Source: an uncultured Erysipelotrichaceae bacterium | GTDB taxonomy: Bacteria; Bacillota_I; Bacilli_A; RFN20; CAG-826 | Length of the DNA: 64,000 nucleotides | NCBI GenBank assembly: GCA_947166565.1 | Contig: CAMVEL010000001.1 | Coordinates: forward strand, 1-64,000 | Direction: 5' to 3' | In this document: in pieces, positions 10,571 to 19,564 of the stretch | How the letters are laid out: every line of letters starts with the position of its first letter | Position numbering within the stretch: the stretch's first letter is position 1 | Program-made: the position numbers and the translations under genes | Notes under the pieces: model-generated | Database searches by the model: none | Seen by the model: the letters and a program-made list of their open reading frames with translations, nothing else | What the model was told of the DNA's origin: nothing

Positions 10571-10668
10571 ATGTGCGTGGGTATGCCGGTTTCCATGTGC
10601 GAGTGAGGGTCAACTGTGTGCGAGTGACATTTTCCGTGTGTGATTGAGGCTTAGTCATGTGCGAGTGA
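10571..10668. repeat. Four to five RTGTGCGAGTGA direct repeats in ~21-bp phase
   Basis: Copies at 10595, 10616, 10636 (GTGTGTGATTGA) and 10657, partial copy at 10571, inverted copy (gcACTCGCACAC) ending at 10566; spacings 21, 20, 21. Confidence 0.85.
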
Positions 10669-10819
10669 CAATCGCCGTTCCATCACCCGGTCACCGCTTC
10701 TCCTCTCAAACGAAAAGCCTCCCTCGCGGAAGGCCTGGTATTCCAGAAAAGCACGCATCATCAGCGGCTTTCCAAGAAAAAGCGTTCCTGACGTTTGTAT
10801 CAAGAACGTATTAATCACA

Positions 10820-10910
10820 TGGCGGAGGCAGAGAGATTCGAACTCTCGCTAGCCTTACGACTACTAACGGTTTAGCAAACCGTCCCCTTCGGCCTCTTGG
10901 GTATGCCTCC
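10820..10910 (-). tRNA. tRNA-Ser(GCU), CCA encoded
   Basis: Reverse complement GGAGGCATACCC...TTTGCTAAA...AGTTCGAATCTCTCTGCCTCCGCCA; long variable arm. Confidence 0.95.
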
Positions 10911-10993
10911 GTGCGGATAGAATCTTACTACACTTGGGGAATCAAGAAAACAATTATTTGACGCCATGACGATAATTGATACAGGGGTCAAAC

Positions 10994-11025
10994 AAAAGGT
11001 GCCCGAACGATTCGGACACCTTTGT
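10994..11025 (-). terminator. Terminator downstream of proS
   Basis: AAAGGTGTCCGAATCGTTCGGGCACCTTTTG hairpin on the minus strand. Confidence 0.65.
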
Positions 11026-11034
11026 GATGATTGA

Positions 11035-12465
11035 TTAATAGGCCTTCGCGAAATAGACGACTTTGTCAGCGTCTTCGCCGCAGCAGACGCATTTATGGCC
11101 GTGAGGGGTTTGATCGAAGGGGAGGCATCTCGCGGTTCCGCCTAAGCTCTCCTCTTTTATCTTATCCTCACATTCGCGTTTGCCACACCACATGGCTTTC
11201 GCGTATCCGCCTTTATCAAGGACCGCCTTAAGCTCTTCCATGCTATGGACCTCGGTGACGTTAGCCTCGAGGTGGGCTTTGGCTTTCGCATACATTTCCT
11301 CATGGATTTCATGAAGGATTCCCGGGACCTTTTTGGCTAAGCCATCAAGCGCGACGGTGGTTTTGGTTTCGTTGACCCTCTTGCAAAGGACGCATTCGCC
11401 TCTTTCCAAGTCACGGGGACCGATTTCCACGCGTAGAGGCACGCCCTTCATCTCGTATTCCGCGAATTTCCAGCCTGGGGTCTTATCGGAATCGTCGAGT
11501 TTGACGCGGATCCCTTCTTCTTCAAGTTCCTTGAATAGTTTCGCACATGCTTCCTTAACCGCGGGGTTTTCCTGCCTAATCGGGACGATGACGACCTGAT
11601 TTGGGGCGATGTAAGGAGGTAAGACGAGTCCATTGTCATCGCCGTGAACCATGATGACCGCGCCTAGAAGTCTGGTGGAGACGCCCCAAGAGGTTTGGTG
11701 AGGGACCTCGAGGGTGTTTTTCCTACCGAGATAACGGATGCCGAAGGCTTCCGCGAACCCTTGCCCAAAATAATGGGTGGTTCCGCTTTGGAGGGCTTTG
11801 CCATCGTGCATGAGGGCCTCAACCGTATAGGTGTTGACGGCTCCCGCGAATTTCTCTTTCTCGGTTTTGACCCCAGTCACGAAGGGGATCGCGAGGAGTT
11901 CGCGTCCTAAATCGGTATAGATATCAAGGACGTCCAAGGCGTTTTTCTGGGCTTCTTCCTCGGTTTCGAAAAGGCAATGACCTTCCTGCCAAAGGAATTC
12001 GGAGCCGCGGAGGAACGGACGGGTGGTCTTTTCCCATCTGACGACCGAGCACCACTGATTGTAGATCTTCGGCAAGTCGCGGTAAGAGGTGACGAGCCTC
12101 TTATACAAATCGCAGAAAAGAACTTCCGAGGTTGGACGCATGATGAGGGGATCGCTTAGTTTTTCGCCTCCTCCGATGGTCGCTACCAAGGTCTCTGGGG
12201 CAAACCCATCGATATGTTCCTTTTCCTTATTGAATAAGGATGAGGGGATAAAGGTTGGGAGGTAGACATTGCTGCTACCGATGCCTTTGAATCTTACGTT
12301 GAGGTATTCTTGGATCCTCTCCCACATGGCATAGGAATATGGGAGGTAGTCGATGAAGCCTTTGACGGAGGTGTAATCCATCATCTCGGCTTTCTTGACG
12401 ACGTCGGTATACCATTGGGCGAAATCGACGTCACGAGAAGTGATTGATTCGTTTTTGTTTGCCAT
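11035..12465 (-). CDS. proS: Proline--tRNA ligase
   Basis: Class II aaRS; DFAQWYTDVVKKAEMMDYTSVKGFIDYLPYSYAMWERIQ, RPTSEVLFCDLYKRLV, C-terminal CxxC zinc region. Confidence 0.97.
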   Translation of the reverse strand: MANKNESITSRDVDFAQWYTDVVKKAEMMDYTSVKGFIDYLPYSYAMWERIQEYLNVRFKGIGSSNVYLPTFIPSSLFNKEKEHIDGFAPETLVATIGGGEKLSDPLIMRPTSEVLFCDLYKRLVTSYRDLPKIYNQWCSVVRWEKTTRPFLRGSEFLWQEGHCLFETEEEAQKNALDVLDIYTDLGRELLAIPFVTGVKTEKEKFAGAVNTYTVEALMHDGKALQSGTTHYFGQGFAEAFGIRYLGRKNTLEVPHQTSWGVSTRLLGAVIMVHGDDNGLVLPPYIAPNQVVIVPIRQENPAVKEACAKLFKELEEEGIRVKLDDSDKTPGWKFAEYEMKGVPLRVEIGPRDLERGECVLCKRVNETKTTVALDGLAKKVPGILHEIHEEMYAKAKAHLEANVTEVHSMEELKAVLDKGGYAKAMWCGKRECEDKIKEESLGGTARCLPFDQTPHGHKCVCCGEDADKVVYFAKAY

Positions 12466-12509
12466 AACAAATCCTTTCTTGTCTTTCCAATAGACGTAAT
12501 ATACGCGCT

Positions 12510-14252
12510 TTAGCGCGAGATGTCTTTGAGTTTTTTCAAAGTCTTGGGACCAATCGGTTCAATCATCTCCGTGTATTTGCCGATGACATCTGCGGAGAAG
12601 AGGGTGAGTTTGGAATGGACGATGATATCGATCGCGTTCCAGTTTTCGACATCCGCGGCGATTATTGGCTTCTCGTATTTGAGGAGCCTTTCAGGCAAGG
12701 CATGGAGTTGCATGCGGACGCGCGTATCCATTTCCATTGAGGATGCCGGCAAGGAGAAGCTGCAGGCGAAATGGTCGAATCCGGGATAGACGACGGTCGG
12801 AAGCCCTAGTTCGTTCGCGTCTATATAAAGGGCGACGGCATAACCTTTGGCCTTGATGAGGGTAAGGTCTTCTAGGAAGGCCTCCGGATTATTGAAGTCG
12901 ATATGGGCCCTTAAGTCGCTTTCCGAGAAGAGGAAGACCAAATGGGCGTCCTTGGCTTTGGGACTTCTTGCGACGACCCGAAGCATGAAGGAGATATCAT
13001 CCATCCTCGCGGGGAAGAATAGCAATTGGTCTGGGCGTTCCCTTTCGGATAAGAATAAGGGGAGCGTGCGACGGAAAATGGTGGAGAAAAGGGCTTCGGC
13101 ATCGCCTGAACGGGAGGCGTAGTTCTTGATGTCATCCATCGTTTCGAAATAGGTATCGAAGGGTTCGGCTTTGGTGAAATAGCCAACGACCTTCTCATCC
13201 TTGACCGAATAGATCGGCCGGAAATAGAAGGAGAGCTTCTTGTCGTTGATGATGCGTTCGATCTCGGAACGATAGGAGGAATCGGCGAGGACAGGCATGG
13301 TGTCCCTTCCCTTTTCGTAGAAGAAGACGACCTCCTTGGTATCGAAAGCGTATTTCGCGGTGTTCCTTGCTTTCTCGAGGATCTCCTCGGGGTTCTCGCT
13401 GGAATCGCGATGCCAAACCGCCCCGACGCGGACATCGATTTTCGATAGGTAGCCGTTGACGGAAAGATAGGTGGAAATCAAGGAAATGCCCTGACGGAGC
13501 ATATAGGATGCCTTTTGTCTTTCATAGACGGCCGTATCGCAGATGACGATTTCGTTATCGGAAGGGCTAAGAATGATGCGCTTTCCCTCAAGAAGAGGAG
13601 AGAGGGCGTTCTTCAAATGGTCGATGATGATACGGTCAATCGGCCTATCGCGGTCACTGGCTTTCTTATAACGGAAGGTATAGCAAGCGGTGAGGCCTTT
13701 GCGTTTGCCCTTGCTCGCGTTGATTGCGTCGTTATAATCGGAAATCGTGGAAAGCTGACGGGTCTTCGACCCTTTGCCCTGCTTATTGAGGCTTAGGTAC
13801 TTCAAAAGGAAGGATTGGACATGGAGGACGCCCCTTTCGTAATCGACGTGGTCGACTTGGAGGAGGGAGAAATACTGTTTACGCGTTTTGGTAATGGTGA
13901 CGTCGGCCTCCAAATGGTTCGGGGCTTTGGCTTCTGGGTCGAGGACCGCCTTGATCCAGTCGATGACCTTCCTTTGCTCGGTAATCGGGAATTGCCTATA
14001 GAAGGAGGAGAGGTCGATGGTCCTAACGTTTCCCAAATCGATCGCGTTGAAAAAACGGACCGAGTTATTAGGCATATCGATGATGTAGACCCTGACGGAA
14101 TTGTTCTGCTCGTTGAGTTCCTCTTTGAAGGACTTGGTTTTCTTTTCCGCGATGGCAAATGAGATGACGAGAAAGATGATGACGCCAAGGAAAAGGGCGA
14201 TGACGAGGAGCATCGTCCAGTTGTCTAACATCCATTTGAGAATATCGGGCAT
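12510..14252 (-). CDS. Membrane-anchored degenerate GGDEF/EAL-like protein
   Basis: N-terminal TM; GGDEF-like middle (ISLISTYLSVNGYLSKIDVRVGAVWHRDSSENPEEILEKARNTAKYA), then EAL-like domain (LSFYFRPIYSVKDEKVVGYFTKAEPF...GYAVALYIDANELGL) without canonical GGDEF or EAL. Confidence 0.65.
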   Translation of the reverse strand: MPDILKWMLDNWTMLLVIALFLGVIIFLVISFAIAEKKTKSFKEELNEQNNSVRVYIIDMPNNSVRFFNAIDLGNVRTIDLSSFYRQFPITEQRKVIDWIKAVLDPEAKAPNHLEADVTITKTRKQYFSLLQVDHVDYERGVLHVQSFLLKYLSLNKQGKGSKTRQLSTISDYNDAINASKGKRKGLTACYTFRYKKASDRDRPIDRIIIDHLKNALSPLLEGKRIILSPSDNEIVICDTAVYERQKASYMLRQGISLISTYLSVNGYLSKIDVRVGAVWHRDSSENPEEILEKARNTAKYAFDTKEVVFFYEKGRDTMPVLADSSYRSEIERIINDKKLSFYFRPIYSVKDEKVVGYFTKAEPFDTYFETMDDIKNYASRSGDAEALFSTIFRRTLPLFLSERERPDQLLFFPARMDDISFMLRVVARSPKAKDAHLVFLFSESDLRAHIDFNNPEAFLEDLTLIKAKGYAVALYIDANELGLPTVVYPGFDHFACSFSLPASSMEMDTRVRMQLHALPERLLKYEKPIIAADVENWNAIDIIVHSKLTLFSADVIGKYTEMIEPIGPKTLKKLKDISR

Positions 14253-14426
14253 TTTCCTTCCGCCTTTCGGTAAGGTAGTTTACCACCTTTATGCATAAAC
14301 ATCACTTTGTTTCAAAGTGGATTTTCGAAAATCGATACACGCCTCGACTATTTTTAATGCCGAGCAGTCATGAAACAAATAAGGAATTGAAGGTTTTTCG
14401 TTCGGGTGGTATATTCCTCTAGCCGC

Positions 14427-14518
14427 GGAGAAGTACCCAAGCGGCCGAAGGGGGCAGTTTCGAAAACTGCTAGTGGGGCATTGCTCCAGCCGGGGTTCGA
14501 ATCCCCGCTTCTCCGCCA
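14427..14518 (+). tRNA. tRNA-Ser(CGA), CCA encoded
   Basis: GGAGAAGTACCCAAGCGGCCGAAGG...CAGTTTCGAAAACTG...GGTTCGAATCCCCGCTTCTCCGCCA. Confidence 0.95.
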
Positions 14519-14613
14519 TTATCGCCGATTACGCGGGTATCCGCGTTTTCTTTATATTCTACAAAAAACGGTGCTGCTATATACTTTTAACGATTTAAAA
14601 AGGAGCTAGACCT

Positions 14614-15381
14614 ATGGCTTTATTGAATTGTCCGGAATGCGGTGGAAAGGTTTCCTCTACCGCGAAGACCTGCCCCCATTGCGGTTATGAGATGTCCCCA
14701 AAGGAAGAAAGCGGCCTTTCCGGCTTTTCCTCTTTTGACGATTCGCTGGAAACAAGCGGCGTCTCCATCAATAACCAGGGAAGAGCATCCGCGAATCCCC
14801 CGAAAAGAAGGCGGAACAGCAACGAAGTTTCGACCTCTTCCGCAGACGTTCCAACCGATGGCCTAGACGTTGTCGTTCATAGAAACCATAAAGTTCCTTA
14901 CACCTTTTCGGTTGTCTATATGGCCGTGGGCGCGCTTTTGGCTGTCGCCTGTTTGCCGCTATTTATGCTTACGGGGAAGCATTACTGGATCACCCTTGTT
15001 ATCATAGTCGTCTTAGCTTTAGCGATCATGATGCTTATCATGGGAGCCATGGTCAAAGGCCGCATGAAGAAAAACAACCTTTTGGCAAAAGAGGTCGTTT
15101 ATTGCGATAGGAAAACCAAGACCTTCTATGTTGTCGATATCAAAGGAAAGCAAATCGGATTGAATGAATCCGAGATAAAAAGCAAAGTCGCCATCGTCAA
15201 AGGCGTCGGCGAATATGTCGGGGTCATTTATAACAAAAAGGTCCAATTGGGTTGGACCATTAAGGAAGATATGGACGCGATCAAGAATTACCTTGATAGA
15301 GGCTTCGAGGAAAAACAAGAAGAGCCAGAAGAAGGAAAAGACGAAGATGAATCCAAACCTCACTTCATCTTCGACGATTGA
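14614..15381 (+). CDS. Zinc-ribbon membrane protein
   Basis: N-terminal CPECGGKVSSTAKTCPHCG, two TMs, acidic C-terminus. Confidence 0.7.
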   Translation: MALLNCPECGGKVSSTAKTCPHCGYEMSPKEESGLSGFSSFDDSLETSGVSINNQGRASANPPKRRRNSNEVSTSSADVPTDGLDVVVHRNHKVPYTFSVVYMAVGALLAVACLPLFMLTGKHYWITLVIIVVLALAIMMLIMGAMVKGRMKKNNLLAKEVVYCDRKTKTFYVVDIKGKQIGLNESEIKSKVAIVKGVGEYVGVIYNKKVQLGWTIKEDMDAIKNYLDRGFEEKQEEPEEGKDEDESKPHFIFDD

Positions 15382-15400
15382 TGATCAGATAAACAAAATT

Positions 15401-15443
15401 CACCCCCGTTTCCCCACTTGTAGCAAGAAACGGGGGTGTTTTT
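15401..15443 (+). terminator. Rho-independent terminator
   Basis: CACCCCCGTTTC...GAAACGGGGGTGTTTTT. Confidence 0.9.
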
Positions 15444-15517
15444 GCTTAACATTACCATTGAATGGAACCGAGATTGTTTTAATCTTTTATTAAGAAAAAC
15501 ACGTGGAAGGCAGAGAT

Positions 15518-16948
15518 ATGAAAACCACATCGAAATCTATCCTTTTCTCGGCTATCGCCGTTTTAACCCTTGCTTCTTGCTCGGGAAATCCCCCGGTCAA
15601 AACCATCTCGGAAGAAGAGATGAACGGTTATGCTGAAAATCTCAAACTCAATATCGAAGGAGGTGTTTATGGGAACATCTATCTTCCTGAAGAAGTGGAT
15701 GGCATCCCCGTTACTTGGGAATCCGATAAACCTGAGATCATCAATGGCAAAGCCGAAGGCTCCATCAAGCCTGGCAAGGTTACCCGTCCCGAGATTGATA
15801 CGCTTGTCAAATTGACCGCGAACATCGAAAAAGAGAACGGAGAGAAAGGCTCTTTTACCCAAGAAATAAAGGTTAAGGGTCTAGCAAAACACCTAACCGA
15901 GGACGATTATCAAGGATACCTATTCGGCCACTTTATCGGCGAAGGTAACGCCAATGGTGAGCAAATCTATTTCGCTTTGGCGGAAGAAGGCCTTCGTTTC
16001 ACCGATATGAACAACCGTCAGCCGGTCCTTAAAAGCGAAGTCGGGGAAAAAGGTGTCAGGGACCCATATATCTGTCGTTCCCCCGAAGGCGATAGGTTCT
16101 TCCTTATCGCGACGGATTTAAGCATTTATCATCGCGGAGGTTGGAAGATAAACGCCCAAGGTTATTATGACCCATCGACAACGGGCAGCCACAATTTGGT
16201 TTTATGGCAATCATTCGACTTGGTGAATTGGGGTGAACCGAAGCTTCTTCCTCTTGCCCCCGAAAACGCCGGCATGGCCTGGGCCCCTGAGATGATCTAT
16301 AACGACGTCACCGGCGAATACATCGTTTTCTTCGCTTCCTCCATCATGAATCAGGAAACCAAGATGAAGGATAAGCCTAACGCGATCTATTATGCCTCCA
16401 CCAGGGATTTCGTCCATTTCTCGGAAACCAAGATCTTCATCGATAACCAAACAGATCCAAATGGCAAGGCCAGGGAAATCATCGATACGACCGTTTTGAA
16501 AGTCGGCGACACCTACTATAGCGCTTCAAAAGACGGGGATAACCGCGAACAAAACGGCGGCATCCGCCTCATGAAGACCAAGAACCTCCTCGATAAGGAT
16601 AGTTGGGAAAAGGTCCTAGACCTAGATGAGTTAAATCTTAACCTCAACGGTCTAAGGATCCGGAAGTTGGACAATTCCACTTTGGAAGGTCCCGAATTCT
16701 TCGTCTACAACAAGAAGGATCGCGTCAATTCCGATGTTCCGGAATACGGTCTAATGGCTGACCAATATAGTGTTGGAGCCGGCTATCTTCCTTTAAAGAC
16801 CTTTGATTTAGAGGATAGGACCAACGAGAACAATTCCTGGAGCGTCCTCCAAAGCGGCGATTATTCCTTTGGAAGCCTTACCAAACGCCACGGAACGATC
16901 CTCAGGATCACCGCGGACGAGATTCAAAGGATCAAGGATAACTTCTAA
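15518..16948 (+). CDS. GH43-like five-bladed beta-propeller lipoprotein with N-terminal Ig-like domain
   Basis: Lipobox LTLASCSG; GVRDPYICRSPEGDRFFLIATDLS, NLVLWQSFDLVNW, MAWAPEMIYNDVTGEYIVFFASS motifs. Confidence 0.75.
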   Translation: MKTTSKSILFSAIAVLTLASCSGNPPVKTISEEEMNGYAENLKLNIEGGVYGNIYLPEEVDGIPVTWESDKPEIINGKAEGSIKPGKVTRPEIDTLVKLTANIEKENGEKGSFTQEIKVKGLAKHLTEDDYQGYLFGHFIGEGNANGEQIYFALAEEGLRFTDMNNRQPVLKSEVGEKGVRDPYICRSPEGDRFFLIATDLSIYHRGGWKINAQGYYDPSTTGSHNLVLWQSFDLVNWGEPKLLPLAPENAGMAWAPEMIYNDVTGEYIVFFASSIMNQETKMKDKPNAIYYASTRDFVHFSETKIFIDNQTDPNGKAREIIDTTVLKVGDTYYSASKDGDNREQNGGIRLMKTKNLLDKDSWEKVLDLDELNLNLNGLRIRKLDNSTLEGPEFFVYNKKDRVNSDVPEYGLMADQYSVGAGYLPLKTFDLEDRTNENNSWSVLQSGDYSFGSLTKRHGTILRITADEIQRIKDNF

Positions 16949-17025
16949 AAAAACATGGCTCAGAAATGGGCCATTTTTAAATGCATGGGTTGTCTAAAAC
17001 GAAGATTAAAGGATAATAATGCCGT

Positions 17026-18027
17026 ATGAAAATAACATTCCTTGGTTCAGGGGCTTGGGGAACCGCCCTCGCATATGCCTTAAGTAAAAAAGAAGACGTC
17101 GATATCTTGATGTATGGCAGATCGGAAAAGGAGATCGAAGACATTAACCTCAACCACCGCAATTCCCGTTATTTCGATGATGTCATTCTCCCCAACGCCA
17201 TCAAGGGAACAACCGATCCTGATGTCGCTTTAAAAGGTCGTGACGTCTTGGTTCTTTCCGTTCCTTCTAAAGCGATTCCCGATATCGTTACTTTAATTAG
17301 CAAACACTGCGATAATTCACCTTTGCTTATTAATGTCATAAAAGGTTTTGACCCATTAACCGGCGAAGGCATTACTTCCTTAATAAAGGGCTCCTTAGGG
17401 AAAGACGGATTGGTCTCTGGGATCGTTTCCCTTGTTGGTCCGTCCTTTGCTTATGACGTCATCCATGACGATTTGACCGCGGTTTGCGCCGTTTCGGAAA
17501 GCAAAGAAAATGCTGTATTCGTCCAAAAACTATTCTCCTCCGATTGCTTTAGGGTCTATGTCCAAGAGGATGTTGTCGGCGCGGAAATCGGCGCGGGTAT
17601 GAAGAATATCATCGCAATCGCTTCCGGAATCATGGAAGGACTAGGTTATAAAGACAACACCCGTGCCGCGCTTATCACCCGCGGTTTAGCGGAAATCACC
17701 CGTTTTGGGTTAGCTAGAGGGGCGAAGGAAGAAACCTTCCTTGGATTAACGGGCGTCGGTGATCTTATGTTGACCTGCTCTTCATATCGCTCCAGGAATT
17801 ATTCCCTAGGCTTAGAAATCGGTAAGGAAAACGACGCGGTCAATGTCTTGTTAAGGAATGAGAAGACGGTTGAAGGAGTCATCGCCGCCAAAACGATTTA
17901 CGCGACCTCCAAAAAAATCGGGGTCGACACCCCGATTGTCGATGCCGTCTACCACGTTCTTTATGAAGGAGCCAAGCCTTCCGACGAAGTCCGTAAATTG
18001 ATGCTTAGGCAGCTTAAAGCCGAATAA
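17026..18027 (+). CDS. gpsA: NAD(P)-dependent glycerol-3-phosphate dehydrogenase
   Basis: ITFLGSGAWGTALAYALSKK, GAEIGAGMKNIIAIASGIMEGLGYKDNTRAALITRGL. Confidence 0.97.
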   Translation: MKITFLGSGAWGTALAYALSKKEDVDILMYGRSEKEIEDINLNHRNSRYFDDVILPNAIKGTTDPDVALKGRDVLVLSVPSKAIPDIVTLISKHCDNSPLLINVIKGFDPLTGEGITSLIKGSLGKDGLVSGIVSLVGPSFAYDVIHDDLTAVCAVSESKENAVFVQKLFSSDCFRVYVQEDVVGAEIGAGMKNIIAIASGIMEGLGYKDNTRAALITRGLAEITRFGLARGAKEETFLGLTGVGDLMLTCSSYRSRNYSLGLEIGKENDAVNVLLRNEKTVEGVIAAKTIYATSKKIGVDTPIVDAVYHVLYEGAKPSDEVRKLMLRQLKAE

Positions 18028-18033
18028 GTTCGT

Positions 18034-18633
18034 TTATTCTTGTTCGCTAGGAGGAATATCCGTATCGGGTTCTTTCTTTTTCTCCCTAAGCAAGACATAT
18101 TTTTGCAATGGGAAAAGAAGGAGGAATTGCAGCCCTCCAGCGACCATGGAGGCAATCGTTGGGGCAATCACTTCCGCCCCTAAAAGAGTAAGGCCATTCG
18201 CGATTAAGCCCTGCAGCCAAGTCGAGAAAACGATTAAGACGAACAAAACGAGGATATAGATAACATAATGCCAAATGGGGGCGTCCGATTTGAACGTCTT
18301 TCTTTTATTGAGGAAATACCCAACCGTATTGGCGATGAAATTAGAGAGGAAAAAAGGCAAGACATAGCCAAAATTATCATGGCCTTCCCCCATGATTTGG
18401 GCGGTGAAAACTTCTTTGAAGGGCGTAACAAGCGGCTCTTTCCAAGCCTTCATCAAAAAATAAAGGAGGTTCACCAAAGCTATTTGGATGATCGTCACAA
18501 GCAAAGATACCACGAGGAATTTAACGACTTGCCATATGGTCTTTCTGCCTGCGCCTTTGTTCTCGGCCTTATCATCCATCTTGTTTAGCCAAGAAGAGAA
18601 CCCTTTCTTTTTGTCGCCTTCGTTTTTCTCCAT
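18034..18633 (-). CDS. GtrA-like multi-TM membrane protein
   Basis: Four TMs; SNFIANTVGYFLNKRKTF resembles the GtrA motif. Confidence 0.6.
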   Translation of the reverse strand: MEKNEGDKKKGFSSWLNKMDDKAENKGAGRKTIWQVVKFLVVSLLVTIIQIALVNLLYFLMKAWKEPLVTPFKEVFTAQIMGEGHDNFGYVLPFFLSNFIANTVGYFLNKRKTFKSDAPIWHYVIYILVLFVLIVFSTWLQGLIANGLTLLGAEVIAPTIASMVAGGLQFLLLFPLQKYVLLREKKKEPDTDIPPSEQE

Positions 18634-18726
18634 GAAATATGCCTCGCCTTATTGGCTTAACGAGTTTTTTGCATAAATCATTATAAGGCAAGGGTCTTAC
18701 TAAGAAAGAGGAATCATTTACCGATA

Positions 18727-18756
18727 ATGAGCATAATTAAGCATAAATAAGCAAAT
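18727..18756. promoter_or_regulatory. Candidate operator upstream of the DeoR-family gene
   Basis: Three abutting 10-bp units ATGAGCATAA|TTAAGCATAA|ATAAGCAAAT. Confidence 0.5.
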
Positions 18757-18811
18757 TTATTTTGAAGAACGCGCACTCGCTGGTATATTTTAGGCAAACG
18801 AGGTCATTTTT

Positions 18812-19564
18812 ATGCAGGACTTAGAAAGACGACACGCCATCTTGCAATATTTGGAAACCAACCGTTCGGCGACGGTCGAATTCCTCTCCAAGATGTTCTA
18901 CGCTTCCCCCTCTACCGTAAGGCGCGATCTCACCGCTTTGGAAAGGACGGGAATGGTTCATCGCACGCATGGCGGGGTTATTTATAATGACAAGATCAAA
19001 GAGCTTTCCTTCCCCGCTAGAAAAAGCAAAAACGAGCAAGCGAAGAACCGTATCGCCGGGGAAACCATCAACCATATACCGGATTTCAATTCGATCTTCG
19101 TCGATAATTCGACGACCTGTTTCCCCCTTATCAAATTGCTTCCTTTAAACAAAAAACTCCTTGTCACGAATTCTTTGTTGATCGCTAGGGAAGCAAAGCT
19201 CGTGAGCGATGCCAAGGTCATCCTCCTCGGTGGCGAATACGATATCGATAGCGTATCCTTCTCTAGCCTTCTGACCCTTGATATGCTTTCCAATTTCCAT
19301 TTTGACCTAATGGTTCAATCCTGTGCGTATATAAATAGTAGTGGGGCTTTTGAGAACGAATACCTCACCGCGGCCATCAAAAAAACCGCAAGGGAATCTT
19401 CCGATCGCGCGATATTGATGTTTGATAGAAGCAAGCTTTTATCTAGCTCCTCTTGCAAGTCCGCGAGGCTAAGCGATTTCGATCTTATCGTTAGCGATAT
19501 TAACGAGGAAGAGAAAGCAGGTTTAAACGGCAACCAAAACCTAAATATAGTGACCGTCAAGTAA
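18812..19564 (+). CDS. DeoR/GlpR-family transcriptional regulator
   Basis: ERRHAILQYLETNRSATVEFLSKMFYASPSTVRRDLTALERTGMVHRTHGGV, plus DeoR sensor domain. Confidence 0.93.
   Translation: MQDLERRHAILQYLETNRSATVEFLSKMFYASPSTVRRDLTALERTGMVHRTHGGVIYNDKIKELSFPARKSKNEQAKNRIAGETINHIPDFNSIFVDNSTTCFPLIKLLPLNKKLLVTNSLLIAREAKLVSDAKVILLGGEYDIDSVSFSSLLTLDMLSNFHFDLMVQSCAYINSSGAFENEYLTAAIKKTARESSDRAILMFDRSKLLSSSSCKSARLSDFDLIVSDINEEEKAGLNGNQNLNIVTVK

Noticed and set aside
10820-10910. Integrated element with tRNA-derived att duplication
   Set aside because: No second copy of the tRNA-Ser 3' end was found by eye and no integrase gene is present.
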